Notes under the pieces: model-generated
What the model was told of the DNA's origin: nothing
What the model saw: only the letters and a program-made list of their open reading frames with translations
The model's database searches: none
Origin: Bacteroidales bacterium
Lineage (GTDB): Bacteria > Bacteroidota > Bacteroidia > Bacteroidales > Marinilabiliaceae
Reading direction: 5' to 3'
Assembly: GCA_003249255.1 (NCBI GenBank)
Contig: QKJP01000061.1
Span: 124,001 to 188,000, forward strand
Length of the DNA: 64,000 nucleotides
Translations under genes and position numbers: made by a program
Shown: piece by piece, positions 14,580 to 26,200 of the stretch
How positions within the stretch are numbered: position 1 is the first letter of the stretch
How the letters are laid out: the number at the start of each line of letters is the position of its first letter

Positions 14580-17500
14580 ATGAGAAATGATCTTGATTAC
14601 ACGACACAGTATAAATGGGTAAAGCTATTTTTATTTGTAATGGCAATTTGTAGTGGACTGCTGTTGCAAGCGCAAACAACCTGGTATTCATTGAATAGTG
14701 GAGATTGGGATGATCACACCAATTGGACACTTGATCCGGCCGGTGCCATTTATATAAACCCGGATGCCTCTTATCCAGCTGAAGTTGAAATTGATGATAA
14801 CGTAGTTGTTGCCAGTGGTCATGATTTGGTCATTCCTGATGGCGTTGCGCCTTACGATTCTCCGCTTCGTGATCTATCCAATATGCAGCTCGGAACCATT
14901 ACGATAAATGGAAGTGTGAATTTAAAAACCACATCAGGTCTTAGTTTTGCAAAATTGAAAGGGAGTGGTCGCCTAATCATTGATGGAGATAATTACCCTA
15001 CCATAACGGATGATTCTGATTTTATTACAGAAGGGAAAGGCGAGGGAACTGTTGTGTTAAAAGCTAGTTCCTCTTATGCTTTGTCTACAGCAGATACTTT
15101 TTTTAATCTGGAAATTGATGCTGCCGGTTTTACGGTGAGTTTGGATGAAGATTATACATTGAACGGAAGCCTACTGGTTAAAACCGGAACATTTAGAATT
15201 AACAATGGTGGAACAACAGTTCGGAATTTAACAGTAAACGGAAATGTTACGGTTAATTCGGGAGCCTCATTTAGTGTAAGTTCCGGTAATGCTAATCACT
15301 GGTTGAATGTTTATGGCGATTTTACCAATAATGGTTCTGTTGATTTTGCCAATTCAGGACAATATAGCGAGGCAGGAAATGGTTCAGTGAAATTAAAATT
15401 TCTGGGAGCATCAAATAATAATATGGTTTGTAATGGTACAACCGACTTGTATCGCTTGTTCTTGAATAAAGGAACCGATAAAACTTATTCCCTTACTGTT
15501 AATGCAAGCTCTACAGCTAATTTTAAATTATTTGGACCGGTAAGTGGAGCCAGTTTAGATGGTGCAGATGGAGCAGCCGGGTGGCAGCGATTGCCTATCG
15601 TGTTAACTTATGGTACCTTAAAGTTAGAGTCCAATATTCAATTGGAGAGAATTGGTGAAAACCGCACAGGTACTGCTCCTAACGAGTTTACAATACCTGT
15701 TGATGCACGTCTTTGGATAAATGGCGGTAATCTCACCACTTCTACTAGTACTGGAGATCAAAATGGGATTACTATTTTTGGAACCCTTCAGATGTCTGCT
15801 GGTACAATTACAGTACCTGCCGATACGAGAGGAATATCTTACGGAACTTCAGGAGATGCCGCAAGTATTTTAAAAATTGAAGGCGGAACAATTTATTCCA
15901 CTCAGTTAGTACCCTATGGAGGTGCAACCAAGTTCAATTACATCCAAACCGGAGGAGAGTTGCATTTTAATAATCAACCGGATAATCCATGGAATAATCC
16001 AACCTTTCAATTGGCAGAAACAACGCTTGGTTTTGACATGACAGGTGGTCAAATTACTTTTTCTGATGCGAACAACTATTGGGCAGGTGATTTTTATGTA
16101 GCCATAGCAGAAGGTAATTACAATGTAACAGGAGGAACCATTGAAATTCAAACTTTATCCGCAGCTACTTTTGATATGTATACTACGATACCACTTTATA
16201 ATTTAAATGTTGTAGAGGGGGTTGGGACACAGGCTGTAACCATAGTGGATCAAAATGGAAATACGTCACAGGCTTCATCATTAACCGTATTAAATGATAT
16301 AACCATTGGGGCAAATACCACCTTAACCGATAATGGTTATAATATATTGTTAACCGGAGACTTTACTGTTACCGGAAACTATACCCAACCGGGTAGTATA
16401 TTGTTGGTAGGTGATTCGGATGCAACATTAACCAATAATAGTGGTAGTACTCTAACTTTTGGAGGTCTTCAGATTTGGAAGGACATACATCCAACCCCCG
16501 GAAGTTATTACACGGTTTCTTTAGCCGGAGCGAATGGTTTTGAGATAGATGGAACTTTAAAGCTTACACGAGGAGCTTTTGATCCGGTTGATTTTACCGC
16601 AGCTGTAACTGATAGTGTTATTATCACAGATGGTGATTTGACCTCTTCCGGAACTGGGGGATTAAGCTTGACAGGTAGTTCTCAACAAATTTTAAAGGGA
16701 CGATTTGGGAAAGAGCAAGAATTTGGTAGAATTACCCTTGATAATACCGCTAGTTTGCCTCAAGTAAAATTAGTAAGCGACATTAATCTTACATCTATTA
16801 CATTTAACAGAGATCAAGTGATAGATCTTGATGTTTATAATTTAACTATTGCTTCTGCTGATTTTACCGGAGGAAGTTGGGGTACAAACCGCATGTTTAG
16901 AACGCCTGGAGATGCTTCCAATGGAGGATTGACATTGCCAATTGTTTTGGATGGAACTAATGGAACCAAACAAATATTTCCATTAGGGACTACCAGCGGA
17001 TATTCTCCTGCTACCATTGAGGTTCAAAATACACCCACCGATACAGGAACTATGACGGTAAAATACGACGATGGTTATCATCCAACAGTTGATGATCCGA
17101 CAGGCGTGGTGGATTTCTTTTGGCGAGTTTCTTATTCCGGACTAGCTTCTGTAACGACATCAGATATGCGTTATATTTTTACGCATTATAATGCAATCCC
17201 CAATTTACCTAGTGGTAGGGGAATGGTTTTTCAAACTGACAATACCTGGTTTAATGCAGGAACAGATGTGAGATCCGGAAATGATTTGGACTTTGATTAT
17301 GGAGATCCTTTGAATGTTGATTACACTTATGGTAGAACCAATGCCTTTAATAATGTGAGAACTTTGTACAGTAAGGCATCAGGTAATTTTAATGCAACTA
17401 CTACATGGACAGAAAACTCGTCTCACGCAGGAGCAGACGCTAATCCGGCTCCTCGTTCTTTTGATATGTTGGTTATTGGAGGCGCATCCGGTGTTAATCA

Positions 17501-20500
17501 TACGGTAACAGCAAGTGCTAATAATGCAGATGCATCTCAGGTATTTATTAAAGGTAAAAGTGATACCGGAATAGGTGTCGGTGATGATCTTGTTGAACCG
17601 CCAACATTAAAAATTGCTCATGGTACCAGTGGGCATGATATTGAAGTGGTAAAAGGCAATGGACGCTTGGTCTACGAAAATAATTATGGATATTGGTCTT
17701 ATTTTACCTTAATAAATGGCGATCACACCGAATTGTGTAATAGTTCGGAAGCCATCATTGAATATACCGGAACAGGTGCGGGGCCTCGAATTATCCCTAA
17801 TAGTACAGATATTCCTTATTATCCAAATTTAGTTCTTTCAGGTTCTGCAGGAACTACGCAAACCACTAATTCAATGGATTTGTATGTAACTGGTGATCTA
17901 ACGGTTGAAAGTGCAACGTTCTTACTGGATGGTAATTATAGCGAAACCGTTAGTGTTGAAGGTGATGTAATTATTGATGCCGGAACATTAACTTATGAAG
18001 CCACCGGAGTCAGGTATTTCGAAGTTGAAGGAGATATTCTTTTTACAGGAGCCGGAACATTTAACACCACCGGAGCAGCTGAGAATTTACTGTATTTAAA
18101 AGGTGATATTACCCAAGCTGCCGGTACAATAGATTTTGATGATACAGGTAGTGGTGATTTAACTTTGTATTGGCAAGGTGATGCTTTATCAACCTATACG
18201 AGTGGAGGCGGTATTGCTGATTTTTCTCGTATTGAAATCAATAAATCATCAGGTCAAAAGGCTCATTTTACTTCAGATTTTAATTTAACCGGAGCTACCA
18301 ATGGTTCAACAAAGGCTTTGGAATTGATAAATGGCGAGTGTCATTTAGATCATGCGGATATTAATATTGATTTAAGTACCGGCGGCCTTGATTTTGCAAT
18401 TCCATCAGGTACTACTTTGAGGGTAGATAATGGTGCACAGGTAAATGTTGGAGGTGCTAGTGATGATACCGGTATATCTTTAGGAGGTAGCTTAATTGTT
18501 GATAACGGAGGTAAAGTATATTGTAATCAAGGTTCAGGAGGTTTTACTGATAATTACATTGAATATACAGCATCCGGAAATGCAACTTTGTGGATTGGAG
18601 ATAATGCCGAATTGATTGTAGGTTCTCAAATTAGGCGTTCTACAACTTCGGATGGAGGAATTCTATTGTTTACACAAAATGCTTCTACGAGTACTGTTAC
18701 AGTTGGCCAGAATGAAGCACCTGCAAATACCAGAGGCGTTTTTGAAATATTAAATACAGGAAGCTCATTTACTCAAGTAGCAGGAGCTAATATAACCATT
18801 GAAAATGGCCAGAGTTCACCATCCATTGCGGCATTGTATTTCGATCCAACTACTGTTTCGATTGGCACAGGAGCCGGCTTTACATTAGGAAGTGCAACGA
18901 CTGTAAATACTGATATAGGTATTTATAGTGGACAGAACTTTGAAAATATAACCATCGATGGAACCAATAGCCCTGTTATAGATGTGTGGATAATTGACTG
19001 TAATATTGATGGTGATTTAACTATTGGTGCGGGAGCTACTTTTGATGCAAATGGTTTGGATTTGTATATGGGTGGAGACTTGTCTAACAATGGGACATTT
19101 ACACCCGGGCTAAATACTGTTTATTTTAATGGCTCAGTAGCCCAATCTATAACCGGATCTGGAGCCATCACCTTCAGTGATATGGTGGTTAATAATGATA
19201 ATCAAACTGTCACCATTGCAAATGCCGGGGTTTCTGTTTCTAATGATTTAACAATAACAGCAGGTACCTTAAATACAGGAGCCAATAATCTAAATGTAGA
19301 GGGGAATGTCTCAAATAATGATTCCATTGCAAGTACAGGCGCAAGTTTAGGTGTCATTCTTAATAGTGTATCTGATCAACAACAAATTTCCGGAAGCGGT
19401 GTATTTGGTCGGATTATGATAGATAATAGTAATGGAATATCGATGCCATCCCAATCATCAGCGCTAAATATTGGAGAGAAAATTACAATGGAAGATGGCG
19501 TGCTGGATATCGGTCGGAATTTAATGGTGTTGGCAAAAGATGCCACTTTTGATCCGGGTACAACTTACGCAGGTGATTATACAGCCAATAATATGGTTCA
19601 AACCAACCTGTCGTTTACAGATGCCGGTATTCGAAAGTACTTACCTTCAGGAGCAAGTACTGATGTGGTTTATCCACTAGGTTCATTTGGTAAGTATACG
19701 CCAATGATTGTGGATATTACGGCTAATGGAAATGATACAGGTTCGCTTAGGATCAAAGCTGCCAACGAAAGACACGTGAGCATTGTAAATGATGTGGATG
19801 TTCCGGAATTGGTAGATACAGCTAACGTGCTTTGGTATAACTGGACGTTGGATGCAGATGGACTAACCGGTTTTGATGCAGAAATAAAAATGGTGTGTGA
19901 TGCTACTGATATCAAGTTAGATGGTCAGGTGGTGACCGATTATATAACAGCCCGATTTGCTCTTGGTAGTGATACGGTTTATAAGTTTACAGTAGATGAT
20001 TTTATTGAGGCAGACACCTTACGCTTTACTTATGTATCAGCAGAAGATGTAGATATTGATGGCGATTATACAGCGGGTATTGATCCTGCTATACCGGATA
20101 AGGTGCCGGCATTTATCTCAGTTGTAGAAGGCGGAAATTGGGAAGATGCTTCAACCTGGGCGGCTTATGACCCTGACACCGAAACAATAGGTGCACCAGG
20201 AGCAGCAGGTGTGCCTAAAGGAGCAATTATTTATTTAGATCACACTGTAAATGTTACGGCAGATAATAAGGTTGCCTTCCGTACTCAGTTAAATGCAACC
20301 GGTAAGTTGGTGTTGGGTACTACCAAAAACCATCGTTTAGGGGATGTGTCTGGAACAGGTACAATCGTAGTGGAATCCGGAAGTTTACCCGCAGGTGTTT
20401 ACGATGAATTTTTCTCAGCCACAGGAGGTACTCTCGAATATGCCGGAAGCACAGATTACTCTATTTTAAGTCAAAGTCAAACAGTAAATGGCCTCGTGTT

Positions 20501-22958
20501 TAGTGGCACAGGTACCCGAAGTTTCCCTAATTATCCAATAGATGGAATTACGGTTTATGGCGATTTTACAATTAATGGGCCAACGGTAGAAGCCTATGTG
20601 GGTCAGGATTTAAGCATCGGAGGGGATCTTACGCTAACAAGTGGTGTGTTTAATGCCAATACAGGTAATGTGATTTTTAATGGAAGCGCAACGCAAACTA
20701 TTTCGGGTATCGGTTTTACTTCTGCCAATAGTAGTGAGTTTTATAATTTTGAGATTGATAATGGTCAAAAGATAAACGTAACCTGCGATATTGAGGTAGA
20801 TAATATTCTGTATTTAACCAGTGGGTTAATGGATACTCAGCTAGGCGGCGTCTTAACTGTAACCAATAGTAGTAATGCCGCTATTGTTCAGGCGGTTTCT
20901 ACATCATACATTGATGGGGCATTGCGTAAGAATATTTTATCATCCGGTAATTTTGCTTTCCCAATTGGTAAAACAGGAAGGATTGGTGATATTGAGGTTT
21001 CTTCAACCTCTGGAAATGACTACTGGGTAGTGGAATATTTTAATCAAAGCCCGGTAGTTGATAATTTGGATCCCACAAGTTATTTGGCACCGCTTAATTT
21101 TGTGACTTTAAATGAGTATTGGCAAGTAAAAGCAGAAAGTGCCATGACGGCTCTCGTTAAATGTGATTGGGATGCGACAAGCGGATTGCCGGCCGATCAA
21201 ACAGAGCGCGAAACCTGGCGGATGGTTGAATGGAAAACGACCCCCGATCCCGATGAGTGGCAAGTTGTTGGAAATGTGTTTTCCGGTGGTCATACCCAAA
21301 GCATAGGTTCTATTACGATTGATGCCGCAGCTTCATTTAATGAAATAGCAGGAACCGGTAACTACTTTACTTTCGGTACCACTTCTTTAACCACCTTTGA
21401 TTGGGAAGGAGATGTAAGCGCAGATTGGTCTACAGCCGGAAACTGGAGTAGTGGAATAGTTCCGGGGGCAGGATCTGATGTCACAATTGTAGCGGGTACT
21501 CCAAATAATGCTGAGATTACAGGTGATGCTCAGGCAAAAGATATCACTATTTCATCAGGAACGTTAACTGTAAATGAGGGTTCTACTTTAACATTAAATG
21601 GAGATCTTACAGGAATAAATAATGGATTGATTGTGGAAAATACAGATGCTAATCCAAGCTCAGTTATTTTTAATGGAATAGTTACTCCTGATGTTCAATT
21701 TAATTGGACATACACGAACTTGGCTGATGATGCAGTTACTTATAGGTATTGGTATATAAGTCATTGTATTACAGATGCTACAACTGCGCCTTATGAAGCT
21801 GGTATTACAGGAACGTATGTTTTATATCAGTCTATATCCAAAAATGTTTGGGTGAATTTGGCGGGAGGTGCCTTATCTGGAGATGAGATGGAGGGTTATG
21901 CTTTTGCTTTAGTTAACAGCGGACAAACTATTGCTCATCAAGGGCAGGTAAATAATGCGACTTCTTATAGTCGTACATTGGGCGATGATTGGTACCTGGT
22001 AGCTAACCCATATCCTTCTTATGTCGATTTAGATAGAGAGAGTGATTGGGATTTTGCCACTGCTTTAAAAACAGTGTATGTACCTACTAATAAGACAGGA
22101 ACGCTAGTTCATACTACGTATAATGTAGCTGAAGGTATTGGAACAAATGGTGGTTCAAGATATATTGCACCTGGTCAATCTTATTGGTTAAGGGCATATG
22201 GCGCTGGAAGTTTTGTGGTTAATTCTGGAGCAAGAACCCATGGTACTAGTGCTGCCTTAAAGTCAGCTCATTTGATTGATAGCGATGTGCTCCGTCTTAA
22301 TATTGGAGCTGGAAGTTATACTGATGAGGTGGCAATGGCGTTCCGTTCATCAGGTAATGAAGAGTTTAGTGATAATGACTCGGAGAAGAAACTAGTAAGT
22401 TCTGCTCCATATGCTCAAATATATTCACTAAAATCAGGTAAGAGAGCAGCTATTGATATTCAACCGCTAATAAACAGTGGGAAAGATATTCCACTTGGAT
22501 TTACAAGTCCGCAAGCAGGAATGGATTTGTCCATACGGGCAACTAATATTAATTTCTTTAATAGCGATTATGATGTTTATTTAGTTGATGTCTTCAAAAA
22601 GGTAGTGACCAACTTGAGGTTAACGGATACTTATTCTTTTACAACTTCAGAGCAGTTTGATGATGATCGATTCTTTATTAGAATGAGTCCGGTTGTTGAA
22701 GATATTGCAACAACAGTTGAGCGTAGTTCACTTGAGGAAGTAGAAGTTTATGTGAGGGATGATTCTCAGTTAGTTGTTGTGATTCCTGTTGGAGGTGATT
22801 GTAAGGTAGAAGTCCTTTCATTAAGTGGATCATTGATATTTGTAGATGATTTCACAGGAACTAAATTTGTAAAAGAATTGGATGTTGAACATGGTGTATA
22901 CATCGTTAAGGTTTTAACTGGATCGAATGAGCATATCGAAAAAGTGATTATTAAGTAA
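14580..22958 (+). CDS. Giant T9SS-secreted beta-strand-repeat surface protein 1
   Basis: The 2792-residue product has a signal peptide (to about residue 32, LLLQAQ) and a mature N-terminus with G-D-W-D-x-H-T-N-W-T. Very long stretches are built of short beta repeats of the type G-(D/N)-(L/V/F)-T-(V/I)-x-x-G and N-G-S-V/G-T-L, predicting a beta-solenoid or stacked Ig-like fibre. W-rich modules (GNWEDASTWAAYDPDTET; ADWSTAGNWSSG) recur. A C-terminal globular part has DDWYLVANPYPSY and GGSRYIAPGQSYWLRAY. A T9SS type A sorting domain of about 75 residues ends ...GVYIVKVLTGSNEHIEKVIIK. The cargo is exported across the outer membrane by the type IX system and probably surface-anchored. The ligand is unknown; adhesin or matrix roles are guesses. 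It is followed by a terminator and a collinear paralog. Confidence 0.88.
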   Translation: MRNDLDYTTQYKWVKLFLFVMAICSGLLLQAQTTWYSLNSGDWDDHTNWTLDPAGAIYINPDASYPAEVEIDDNVVVASGHDLVIPDGVAPYDSPLRDLSNMQLGTITINGSVNLKTTSGLSFAKLKGSGRLIIDGDNYPTITDDSDFITEGKGEGTVVLKASSSYALSTADTFFNLEIDAAGFTVSLDEDYTLNGSLLVKTGTFRINNGGTTVRNLTVNGNVTVNSGASFSVSSGNANHWLNVYGDFTNNGSVDFANSGQYSEAGNGSVKLKFLGASNNNMVCNGTTDLYRLFLNKGTDKTYSLTVNASSTANFKLFGPVSGASLDGADGAAGWQRLPIVLTYGTLKLESNIQLERIGENRTGTAPNEFTIPVDARLWINGGNLTTSTSTGDQNGITIFGTLQMSAGTITVPADTRGISYGTSGDAASILKIEGGTIYSTQLVPYGGATKFNYIQTGGELHFNNQPDNPWNNPTFQLAETTLGFDMTGGQITFSDANNYWAGDFYVAIAEGNYNVTGGTIEIQTLSAATFDMYTTIPLYNLNVVEGVGTQAVTIVDQNGNTSQASSLTVLNDITIGANTTLTDNGYNILLTGDFTVTGNYTQPGSILLVGDSDATLTNNSGSTLTFGGLQIWKDIHPTPGSYYTVSLAGANGFEIDGTLKLTRGAFDPVDFTAAVTDSVIITDGDLTSSGTGGLSLTGSSQQILKGRFGKEQEFGRITLDNTASLPQVKLVSDINLTSITFNRDQVIDLDVYNLTIASADFTGGSWGTNRMFRTPGDASNGGLTLPIVLDGTNGTKQIFPLGTTSGYSPATIEVQNTPTDTGTMTVKYDDGYHPTVDDPTGVVDFFWRVSYSGLASVTTSDMRYIFTHYNAIPNLPSGRGMVFQTDNTWFNAGTDVRSGNDLDFDYGDPLNVDYTYGRTNAFNNVRTLYSKASGNFNATTTWTENSSHAGADANPAPRSFDMLVIGGASGVNHTVTASANNADASQVFIKGKSDTGIGVGDDLVEPPTLKIAHGTSGHDIEVVKGNGRLVYENNYGYWSYFTLINGDHTELCNSSEAIIEYTGTGAGPRIIPNSTDIPYYPNLVLSGSAGTTQTTNSMDLYVTGDLTVESATFLLDGNYSETVSVEGDVIIDAGTLTYEATGVRYFEVEGDILFTGAGTFNTTGAAENLLYLKGDITQAAGTIDFDDTGSGDLTLYWQGDALSTYTSGGGIADFSRIEINKSSGQKAHFTSDFNLTGATNGSTKALELINGECHLDHADINIDLSTGGLDFAIPSGTTLRVDNGAQVNVGGASDDTGISLGGSLIVDNGGKVYCNQGSGGFTDNYIEYTASGNATLWIGDNAELIVGSQIRRSTTSDGGILLFTQNASTSTVTVGQNEAPANTRGVFEILNTGSSFTQVAGANITIENGQSSPSIAALYFDPTTVSIGTGAGFTLGSATTVNTDIGIYSGQNFENITIDGTNSPVIDVWIIDCNIDGDLTIGAGATFDANGLDLYMGGDLSNNGTFTPGLNTVYFNGSVAQSITGSGAITFSDMVVNNDNQTVTIANAGVSVSNDLTITAGTLNTGANNLNVEGNVSNNDSIASTGASLGVILNSVSDQQQISGSGVFGRIMIDNSNGISMPSQSSALNIGEKITMEDGVLDIGRNLMVLAKDATFDPGTTYAGDYTANNMVQTNLSFTDAGIRKYLPSGASTDVVYPLGSFGKYTPMIVDITANGNDTGSLRIKAANERHVSIVNDVDVPELVDTANVLWYNWTLDADGLTGFDAEIKMVCDATDIKLDGQVVTDYITARFALGSDTVYKFTVDDFIEADTLRFTYVSAEDVDIDGDYTAGIDPAIPDKVPAFISVVEGGNWEDASTWAAYDPDTETIGAPGAAGVPKGAIIYLDHTVNVTADNKVAFRTQLNATGKLVLGTTKNHRLGDVSGTGTIVVESGSLPAGVYDEFFSATGGTLEYAGSTDYSILSQSQTVNGLVFSGTGTRSFPNYPIDGITVYGDFTINGPTVEAYVGQDLSIGGDLTLTSGVFNANTGNVIFNGSATQTISGIGFTSANSSEFYNFEIDNGQKINVTCDIEVDNILYLTSGLMDTQLGGVLTVTNSSNAAIVQAVSTSYIDGALRKNILSSGNFAFPIGKTGRIGDIEVSSTSGNDYWVVEYFNQSPVVDNLDPTSYLAPLNFVTLNEYWQVKAESAMTALVKCDWDATSGLPADQTERETWRMVEWKTTPDPDEWQVVGNVFSGGHTQSIGSITIDAAASFNEIAGTGNYFTFGTTSLTTFDWEGDVSADWSTAGNWSSGIVPGAGSDVTIVAGTPNNAEITGDAQAKDITISSGTLTVNEGSTLTLNGDLTGINNGLIVENTDANPSSVIFNGIVTPDVQFNWTYTNLADDAVTYRYWYISHCITDATTAPYEAGITGTYVLYQSISKNVWVNLAGGALSGDEMEGYAFALVNSGQTIAHQGQVNNATSYSRTLGDDWYLVANPYPSYVDLDRESDWDFATALKTVYVPTNKTGTLVHTTYNVAEGIGTNGGSRYIAPGQSYWLRAYGAGSFVVNSGARTHGTSAALKSAHLIDSDVLRLNIGAGSYTDEVAMAFRSSGNEEFSDNDSEKKLVSSAPYAQIYSLKSGKRAAIDIQPLINSGKDIPLGFTSPQAGMDLSIRATNINFFNSDYDVYLVDVFKKVVTNLRLTDTYSFTTSEQFDDDRFFIRMSPVVEDIATTVERSSLEEVEVYVRDDSQLVVVIPVGGDCKVEVLSLSGSLIFVDDFTGTKFVKELDVEHGVYIVKVLTGSNEHIEKVIIK

Positions 22959-22978
22959 ATTAGTTCTTCTTGTAAAGG

Positions 22979-23015
22979 AAACCCGCGGATTTATAATTAA
23001 TCAGCGGGTTTTTTT
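22979..23015 (+). terminator. Terminator after giant gene 1
   Basis: AAACCCGC / GCGGGTTT stem with a 17-nt AT-rich loop and a T run, 21 bp after the stop codon. Confidence 0.85.
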
Positions 23016-23206
23016 GAGTGTATTGGACTGTTTGATCTTAATATTTTGTTATTCTGTCAAATGCAGTTGGTTGGCCAAATCAGAATGTTTATTTTTAAGG
23101 GCTAGTAAAAAATGTTAAATCCATGAGATATTTGACTAATTCAACAACTTTGTGGATGGTATTTACGTATTAATGAATATTTTTTTGTGTCGAAAAAGTT
23201 AAACCT

Positions 23207-26200
23207 ATGAAATATATTTACATGACTAAACCAATTTTTGGAAAAGGCAGGACCATAAGTCTATGCCTTTTGTTATTTATGTTGTTTAATGTGGGACTGC
23301 ATGCTCAAACAACCTTTTACTCTTATAAGAGTGCAGTGTGGAAAGATGCCAATACTTGGACAATTGATCCTTCCGGGGCAATTTGGATTAATCCAAATAA
23401 TAAATATCCACAACACCACGACAAAGCGATTATTTTGTCAGGCAAAAGTATTGATGCTTCCGCTGATTCTGTTAAATGTAAAGATCTTACAGTACAAGGT
23501 ATTTTAGATCTTGGATCTCTTACTGCAAAAACATCTGTAATCGATGAATTGAATGGTAGTGGTCGCATTCGTTTGGGATCAAACAATTTTCCAACTGTTA
23601 CAACAGATAATTTTAATACAGTCGATGAAGGTGAAGGTACTGTTGTATTTTATGGAAATGATTTTGATTTAAACACAAGTGTCAGTTTCTATAATGTAGA
23701 GGTTGAGATGACAGCTGGTCAAATTTTAGATCTTAAAAGTGATTTGACTATCAATGGTAATTTAACCGTTAAGACTGGAGCTTTAAAAATTGCTGGTGCT
23801 ACGGCGCTTACCTTAGAAGTAAAAGGCGATTTAACAGTCAATTCAGGAGCAACCTTAAATGTGGGTTCTGCTGCGGTTTTCCATTGGCTAGTGCTAAGCG
23901 GAGATTTTACCAATAATGGTACAGTTGATTTTACGAACAGTAACCAGTATGTTGAAGCAAATGCGGGAGCAGTAAAATTAAAATTTACCGGAACTACCAA
24001 CAACAACTTTAACTGTAATGGATCTACCGAAGTATACCGCTTATTTGTAGATAAAGGTTCTGATAAGACTTTTGGAGTAACCGTTAGTGCTTCGAATACC
24101 TCAAATTTTATGTTAATGGGGCCGGTGACAGGTGCGATTACTATTGATGACGGTAATCTGCCAATTGTGCTTGAGAACGGAACCTTAGTATTAGGTTCTA
24201 ATATATTAATTGATAAGATTGGTAACAATATAAACTCTTCAAGTACTGAATTTACAATACCTGAAAGTGGACGTTTATGGGTAAATGGAGCTAATGTTAC
24301 CACAGGTGTTGCCGGAAATAACTGGGATTATAATTATAATGGAGTAAGAGTGTATGGGGAATTAAAAGTATCATCAGGTACTTTTACTTGTCCGGAGTCG
24401 TCTGGTGGGATTTCTTATTATACTCCGGTAGGTACTCCTGGTACTTTAATTATTGAAGGAGGATTCGTGAATACTCCTCAGTTAGTTCAGGTGAATGTTG
24501 GTGCCGATTTTATATATCGTCAATCAGGAGGAATTTTAAATATTGATACAAAGGCGGAGAAAGCACATGAGCATCCTGTTTTCGAATTAAGAGAATCAAC
24601 AAGTACTTTTGAAATGACTGGAGGTCAGATTGTAATAAATCCAGATGATTCGAATGGCCATATTGGTGTTTTAATTGCTTGTGATGAGGGGAATTATAAT
24701 GTGACTGGAGGAGAAGTGAAGGTAATCACAAATTCAGATGAATGTCATTTATATACCACGGTGCCATTTTATAATTTCACTATAATGGTGGGTACATCGG
24801 CAGCTCAAGTATTGCTTGTAAATGAAACCAATTCTGTGAATGTGCCAAGTAATCCAGGTCCATTGTCAGTGTTAAATGATTTTACAATAGGATCAGGAAC
24901 TGTTTTTGATGATGGTTCTTATAATGTTAGTATTGGTGGAGATTTGATTGTTGCCGGAACTTACGATCAATTTGGATCCCTAGTGTTTAATGGATCTCAA
25001 GATGGTGCAATTAAAAATAATACTGGATCTACCCTAACTTTGCCGGGATTATATGTGAATAAAGACAAGCATCCTACGAATGGTAGTTTTTATAAAGTGA
25101 GTTTAACGGGAGGATATAATGTTATATTTGGAGGTGATATTCAACTTCAACGTGGAGCCTTGGATGTTGTTGATTTTTCGCCAGAGGTAAAAGGAGATGT
25201 AATTATTACAGATGGAGATTTAACTTCGTCAGGAACTGGTGGGCTTGTGTTAACAGGAGGATCTCAGCAGACGCTTCAGGGTTCTGATGTGAAAGAACAG
25301 AATTTTGGTGATGTAACCATAAATAATTCCACCAATGGTCTTGCATTGGCTAGTAATGTGAATGTTGAAGATTTTGTTTTTACCACGACTGGTGATCCTG
25401 CAGTAATTGTTGATTTGGGAGGACATAATTTAACTATTTCTGGTAGCCTTTCCGGAAACTCAACAAAAAGATATTTTTTAACAAGTGGAAATTCGTCTGA
25501 TGGAGGTTTATCAATTGCCTTAAACTTAGATAGAACCTATTCTGATCAGTTGATTAAATCATTTCCAATGGCAACCCCAGGAGGCTATTCTCCTGTAGAT
25601 GTTTATGTGAATGGAGCACAGTCTGCTAGTGGGATAATTTCGATTATACCAGTAAATTCTAATCACCCCACAGTTGCAGATGCAGCAAAGGTAACTGCAT
25701 ATTATTGGGTTGTTTCGCATGATGGATTAACTGGTATTGATGGGACTGATATGCGTTATGTTGCAACCTGTCCGGCTACAATTAATTCCAGTAATAATGC
25801 CTTACAGGTTTTATACTCTAATGCCTGGAAGCCTGATTCAGGTTCAGAAAGTGGTGGTGTAATAAATTATAATAGTGGTTATTCAAATGCCAATTATTTA
25901 ACTGGGGAATTTACAATCGGAAGTCAGTCTGGTTTTAATTCTCCTAGAGTATTATATAGTCGTCAAGATGGAGCTTTTAATGTAAATACTACATGGTCTG
26001 CGGATACTGTTAATAAGCACTCTGGCGCGGCTTTAAATAATAATGATAAACCAAAACCTTATGATGTTTGTATTATAGGTGGAACCAGTGGAGATAATCA
26101 TACTGTTACTATAACTGCAAGTAAGGATAAGACAAATGATCCATACCTTTATGCTGCTGCTGCTTCAGAAGTTTATATCAAAGGTAATTCAGAAACTGGA

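Noticed and set aside
23719-24303. 194-codon open frame on the minus strand inside giant gene 2
   Set aside because: It lies fully antisense to a well-supported signal-peptide/T9SS protein. Its valine/proline/leucine-rich composition is what the reverse strand of T/G-rich beta-repeat DNA produces, and it has no recognisable motif.
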